In this document: positions 60,922 to 64,000 of the stretch, in pieces | Layout: every line of letters starts with the position of its first letter | Position numbering within the stretch: position 1 is the first letter of the stretch | Assembly: GCF_042466685.1 (NCBI RefSeq) | Contig: NZ_CP170448.1 | Span: forward strand, 2,666,001 to 2,730,000 | DNA from: Vreelandella sp042466685 | GTDB taxonomy: Bacteria; Pseudomonadota; Gammaproteobacteria; Pseudomonadales; Halomonadaceae | Direction: 5' to 3' | Length of the DNA stretch: 64,000 nt | The notes under the pieces: generated by a model | Databases searched by the model: none | What the model was told of the DNA's origin: nothing | The model's input: only the letters and a program-made list of their open reading frames with translations | Made by a program: the position numbers and the translations under genes

Positions 60922-61776
60922 ATGCAAAGCAAGTACAAAATCCGCCTACTACGGGCCAATTTACTAGCCGCGGCCGTAGCCGTGGCATTATGGACACCTG
61001 CCACGCCCCCCGCTGCGGCCCTAGCGCTGTGGCTATCCGTCGGCTGGTTATTTATCGCCGCGCTAATGCTTGATTTTAGCCACCGCCGCTCACGGGGGTT
61101 ACCTTGGCAAATTGTGCCGGGCGCACTGCTACTGGGTTTAATTGCAGCGGCCCCAGAGCGGCACGGCATTTTAATCTGGGCATGGGCGGCAATGCTGGTT
61201 CTACCACAAAATAATTGGGTAGCTGCGTTCAATCTCAGTGCTGGGCTGGCTAGTTCTGTAATGGTAGCGCCGTTGCTGGATTGGCCTGCTTTTATTCTAC
61301 TGATTTGTTCGCTGCTGATACTGAGCCTGCTTGCGCTTTCCAGGGCACAGCAACTTATCGATATGAATGGCTCGATTCGTCAACGCCTGCGCTTGATTCC
61401 AGGCCTTAACCTATGGGCTGGTGAGCAGTTGCTGCGCGATATCAGCCGGGAGCAAACGCGCTGTGAGCGAGAAGGTGTCCATGCAGAACTGTTTATTTTA
61501 CATGTAAAACGCCACCAGCTATGGCCAACGGCGCAAAAGCTGTGCGAACTAACCTACGATTTTGAAAATGTTTACCGCTTAAGCAGCACAGCGCTGGCGA
61601 CAGTGATTCTCGCCAGCTCACCTAAAGAAACCTCGCAACGACGCAGCCTGCTCCTCGCCGACTTACCCGACAATATCGCTAGTGAACACCTTGCGTTAAT
61701 CGATATAGAACCGGCAATGCTTTCGGTGCATGAGATCAGTAAACTACCGGCTGAACGGGTGCGAGAGACAATATGA
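60922..61776 (+). CDS. Membrane protein with degenerate GGDEF-like domain (first)
   Basis: The 284-residue protein has an N-terminal membrane region of about five helices (LLAAAVAVALWTPATPPAAALALW to ILLICSLLILSLLALSR), then a linker and about 130 cytoplasmic residues. The latter have the secondary structure of a GGDEF domain: GEQLLRDISREQTRCEREGVHAELFILHV, then NVYRLSSTALATVIL where the active loop would be. No GG(D/E)EF is present, so it cannot make c-di-GMP. The gene overlaps the next one by four bases, so the pair is coupled. Function unknown; a regulatory or binding role is inference. Confidence 0.6.
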   Translation: MQSKYKIRLLRANLLAAAVAVALWTPATPPAAALALWLSVGWLFIAALMLDFSHRRSRGLPWQIVPGALLLGLIAAAPERHGILIWAWAAMLVLPQNNWVAAFNLSAGLASSVMVAPLLDWPAFILLICSLLILSLLALSRAQQLIDMNGSIRQRLRLIPGLNLWAGEQLLRDISREQTRCEREGVHAELFILHVKRHQLWPTAQKLCELTYDFENVYRLSSTALATVILASSPKETSQRRSLLLADLPDNIASEHLALIDIEPAMLSVHEISKLPAERVRETI

Positions 61777-62714
61777 CCGAGCACTATATTCCCAAGCGGT
61801 TAATGACGCTCGCTTATACCGCCAGCATCTCACTCATGACAGGCTACGCGTTCTGGCTATATGCCATGGGAGATTACCGCGACCTGCTGATACCCACCTT
61901 TGTAACCCTGCTGCTAATGGCAGCCCTGTTAATGCATATCGGGCATGGAGTAAAAAGCTACTTACCGCGCATTATTCTACTTTGCGGAACCTATTCGGTC
62001 GTCTTGGGCGCTTTCTATTATCAGCCTCAGGTATCGCCTATTTGGCTAGGCCTGCCGATTACGGCTGCTTTTTTACTGTTACCACTATGGGCGGCGTTAC
62101 TGGTCAACATCGGGATTGGGCCATTCTGGTGGCTGCTCCCCTCGGTCTCCTCAGCCCCCCCGACCATTATCGTTGGCTATGCGGCCTTGACGCTGCTTCT
62201 CGCCCTACCCCGCTGCGAGCATGCTCGCCGTCAGGCACTTCTGCGGGCGACAGACCCCAATGACAGCGACTGCAGCGCCTATCACATCGATACACTAAAA
62301 GAACGCCTATATAGCGAGTTTCAACGCGCTGCCATGCTCCATCAACAGCTCGCGGTGCTAGTACTGCATTTACCGCAGCTGGATATGGCAGAAGAGCAGT
62401 TTGGCCACCGGGCAAAAGCAGCACTGCTTGGGGCGCTATGTAGTGAAGTGAATAGCCGTTGCCGCGACCATGACGTGCTTGGGCGCGCGGACAGTGCCAC
62501 TTTTTGGCTCGTTCTACCTGACACGAGCGAAAGCGGTGCGCTGCTAGTACGCGAACGCTTGCAAAGAGCACTTTCACAGCGAGTATTAGTAGAAACCGGC
62601 CAACTGGAAGCACGTATTGCCGCTTGCCTACCTAGCCGTAAAGAATACTTCGAGCACTATATAAAGCGCCTGGAAACACGCGGCGCCGCCCTAGCCAACG
62701 TCAACAGACCCTAG
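61773..62714 (+). CDS. Membrane protein with degenerate GGDEF domain (second)
   Basis: The 313-residue protein has four or five N-terminal membrane helices (LAYTASISLMTGYAFWLYAM, IILLCGTYSVVLGAFYY) and a cytoplasmic domain with GGDEF-type order. DTLKERLYSEFQRAAMLHQQ, VLVLHLPQLDMAEEQFGHRA and LCSEVNSRCRDHDVLGRADSATFWLVLPDTSE correspond to the metal-binding strand, GH motif and active loop. The loop reads RADSATF in place of GGDEF, and a RDHD lies five residues before it, at the I-site position. So catalysis is lost but product binding may remain. It is coupled to the previous gene and followed by the DedA-PAP2 gene. Confidence 0.7.
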   Translation: MTEHYIPKRLMTLAYTASISLMTGYAFWLYAMGDYRDLLIPTFVTLLLMAALLMHIGHGVKSYLPRIILLCGTYSVVLGAFYYQPQVSPIWLGLPITAAFLLLPLWAALLVNIGIGPFWWLLPSVSSAPPTIIVGYAALTLLLALPRCEHARRQALLRATDPNDSDCSAYHIDTLKERLYSEFQRAAMLHQQLAVLVLHLPQLDMAEEQFGHRAKAALLGALCSEVNSRCRDHDVLGRADSATFWLVLPDTSESGALLVRERLQRALSQRVLVETGQLEARIAACLPSRKEYFEHYIKRLETRGAALANVNRP

Positions 62715-62750
62715 ATCTTCCAATTCAATTTTCTGACGCTGGAGTGCTCT

Positions 62751-64000
62751 GTGCCGCTAGCTGACATGCTCCAATCATTAACGCCATCACCACCCCTTAT
62801 CATCTGCCTGGTATTGGTAATTTCATTAGTAGAATCACTTGCCCTAGTGGGGTTGCTGGTACCAGGGGTGGTGTTAATCACCACCGCAGCTTCCCTGGCA
62901 GGCCACCAGGATATCGGCCTAGCGTGGTTACTCGGCGCCGCCTTTATAGGCGCTGTTTTAGGCGATGGGGTCAGTTTTTCGCTTGGCTTCAAGCATCGAG
63001 AGCAGGTCACACAGCGATGGCCACTGTCTCAGCACCCCGAATGGTTAGGTCGCGGGGCGCGCTTCTTTCAGCGCTATGGCATCTGGTCGGTGTTTATTGG
63101 CCGCTTTGTCGGTCCGGTGAGGCCAATAATTCCACTGGTGGCAGGCATGATGCAGATGTCACCAAGGACGTTTGTTTGGGCCAACCTAACCTCTGCGGCG
63201 CTGTGGGCACCAGCTTATGTACTGCCTGGGTACTTGCTGGGACGTACCTGGCAGCACCATCTAAATCTACCGCCGGGTTTAGAGACGGCACTACTCATAT
63301 TCGCTGCGATAGTTGTCACGCTTGCCGTCATTTTCTCGTGGGGCCGACATCAGGCGACAAGGCATGGGCGACTTTACCGGGCGATTGCCGGAAGCATTCG
63401 GCGCGTACCGCTGCTGCGTCGACCATGGCTTGCGATGAGCCAAACCGGCGATGTGCCCCTGGCCTCGCTACTACTGCTGGTCATAGCGTTAGGCAGCCTG
63501 TCTGGCTGGACATTGCTGATCATTGCCCACCACGGCCCACTCGAAATGGATCTGCTCGTTCAGCAATTGTTCACCATGTTTCAGAGTGATTTTTCTGACC
63601 TAGCGGGGAACATATTTGCCCGAATTGGCGATACCCTGGGCGTTATCGCTTTAATGCTGCCTTGGGCGGCGTGGATGCTGTTGAGCAGGAGATGGGAGGC
63701 TTTACTGCACTGGTGTGGCGCGTTTGCCGGTGTTGCCCTGTTAAACACATTGGGCAAAGGGCTGTTTGGCCGTGCTCGCCCAGATACGCCGGACTACTTG
63801 ATGGGCTCTTTCTCCTATCCGAGTGCCCATACGTCAACCGCCGTGGTGCTCTTCGGCCTTGCAGCAGCCTTCGTGGCGGCCGAGATACCCCGTCAAAAAC
63901 GCTTTTGGGTCTATTGGATAGCCCTCGCACTGGCGCTGCCCATGGCGCTATCACGGCTGGCGGTCGGCGTACACTGGTTCAGTGACCTGGTGGGCGGCGC
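62751..64000 (+). CDS. DedA-PAP2 fusion membrane phosphatase, partial
   Basis: From GTG 62751 (GGAG six bases upstream) the frame is open to the window end, more than 416 residues. The first half is DedA-like: VESLALVGLLVPGVVLITTAA, then GRFVGPVRPIIPLVAGMMQM, the conserved GRFxGPxRP loop. The second half is a PAP2 phosphatase with all three motifs: KGLFGRARP, YPSAHTST (usual PSGH has Ala here) and SRLAVGVHWFSD. Together these form a polytopic inner-membrane protein that probably dephosphorylates undecaprenyl-pyrophosphate or phosphatidyl lipids and may flip them. The C-terminus is outside the window. Confidence 0.88.
   Translation, partial: MPLADMLQSLTPSPPLIICLVLVISLVESLALVGLLVPGVVLITTAASLAGHQDIGLAWLLGAAFIGAVLGDGVSFSLGFKHREQVTQRWPLSQHPEWLGRGARFFQRYGIWSVFIGRFVGPVRPIIPLVAGMMQMSPRTFVWANLTSAALWAPAYVLPGYLLGRTWQHHLNLPPGLETALLIFAAIVVTLAVIFSWGRHQATRHGRLYRAIAGSIRRVPLLRRPWLAMSQTGDVPLASLLLLVIALGSLSGWTLLIIAHHGPLEMDLLVQQLFTMFQSDFSDLAGNIFARIGDTLGVIALMLPWAAWMLLSRRWEALLHWCGAFAGVALLNTLGKGLFGRARPDTPDYLMGSFSYPSAHTSTAVVLFGLAAAFVAAEIPRQKRFWVYWIALALALPMALSRLAVGVHWFSDLVGG

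Noticed and set aside
1..64000. CRISPR arrays, rRNA and tRNA genes
   Set aside because: None recognised by eye. Regular attC spacing in the first 15 kb could be mistaken for repeats, but the spacers are genes and the sites vary in sequence.

Overview
The window looks like a chromosomal segment of a halophilic or marine gammaproteobacterium of the Halomonadaceae (Halomonas type). This rests on the gene families and their order: a complete Na+-NQR operon, Pseudomonas-like neighbourhoods (a GAPDH-like gene divergent from mfd; a ybeL-like gene next to leuS-lptE-holA; lipB-ybeD-dac-rlpA-mltB-rodA-mrdA-rlmH-rsfS-nadD-proA), and a DUF3141 gene related to PHA synthases. No database search was possible, so the genus is an inference.

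Positions 1 to about 15300 form an accessory region that I read as a sedentary chromosomal integron. At its right end is the 5' part of an integron integrase (intI) on the + strand. It has an internal frameshift and is cut off before the catalytic domain. To its left, mostly on the - strand, lie small unrelated genes separated by imperfect palindromes of about 50-80 bp. These begin with RYYYAAC-like and end with GTTRRRY-like boxes, as attC sites do, and often carry the stop codon of the preceding gene in the box. Clear sites are at 14142-14219, 13440-13516, 13097-13147, 10285-10362, 7623-7700 and 7045-7112. Cargo includes a PD-(D/E)xK-like protein, a protein with an RNxxxH (HEPN-like) motif, a decayed higBA toxin-antitoxin pair, a CMD-fold protein with a 54-residue companion, a VOC protein, an NTF2-like protein, a P-loop kinase and an acetyltransferase. 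Between them are segments that do not look like ordinary cassettes: a GC-rich HxlR/SDR/TauE module, an rlmF gene with a damaged 5' end, two LysE exporters with a frameshifted nitroreductase, and a 1.9-kb gene for an exported protein of unknown family.

From about 15.6 kb onward the window is ordinary core chromosome. It holds a polytopic membrane protein, a zinc-ribbon protein and leuS-lptE-holA; then a PA2779/PA2778-like pair, a diguanylate cyclase that may be coupled to a leader peptide, and sthA. The nqrM gene and nqrABCDEF follow, then the GAPDH-like gene and mfd. A cell-envelope group comes next: an L,D-transpeptidase, an Lpp-like lipoprotein and a Tat-type L,D-transpeptidase. After it come topA with a coupled downstream gene, the DUF3141 gene, a LysR regulator and lipA. 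The large - strand cluster from proA to lipB covers NAD and proline synthesis, ribosome maturation, the rod elongation machinery and lipoylation. The right end holds two membrane proteins with degenerate GGDEF-like domains and a DedA-PAP2 fusion that runs off the window.

The points most worth checking are the inactivated integron and its unknown cargo, the two in-frame amber stops in higA, the premature stop at the start of rlmF, an intrinsic terminator lying inside the signal-peptide codons of the C39-like peptidase gene, and the leader ORF that overlaps the diguanylate cyclase gene.
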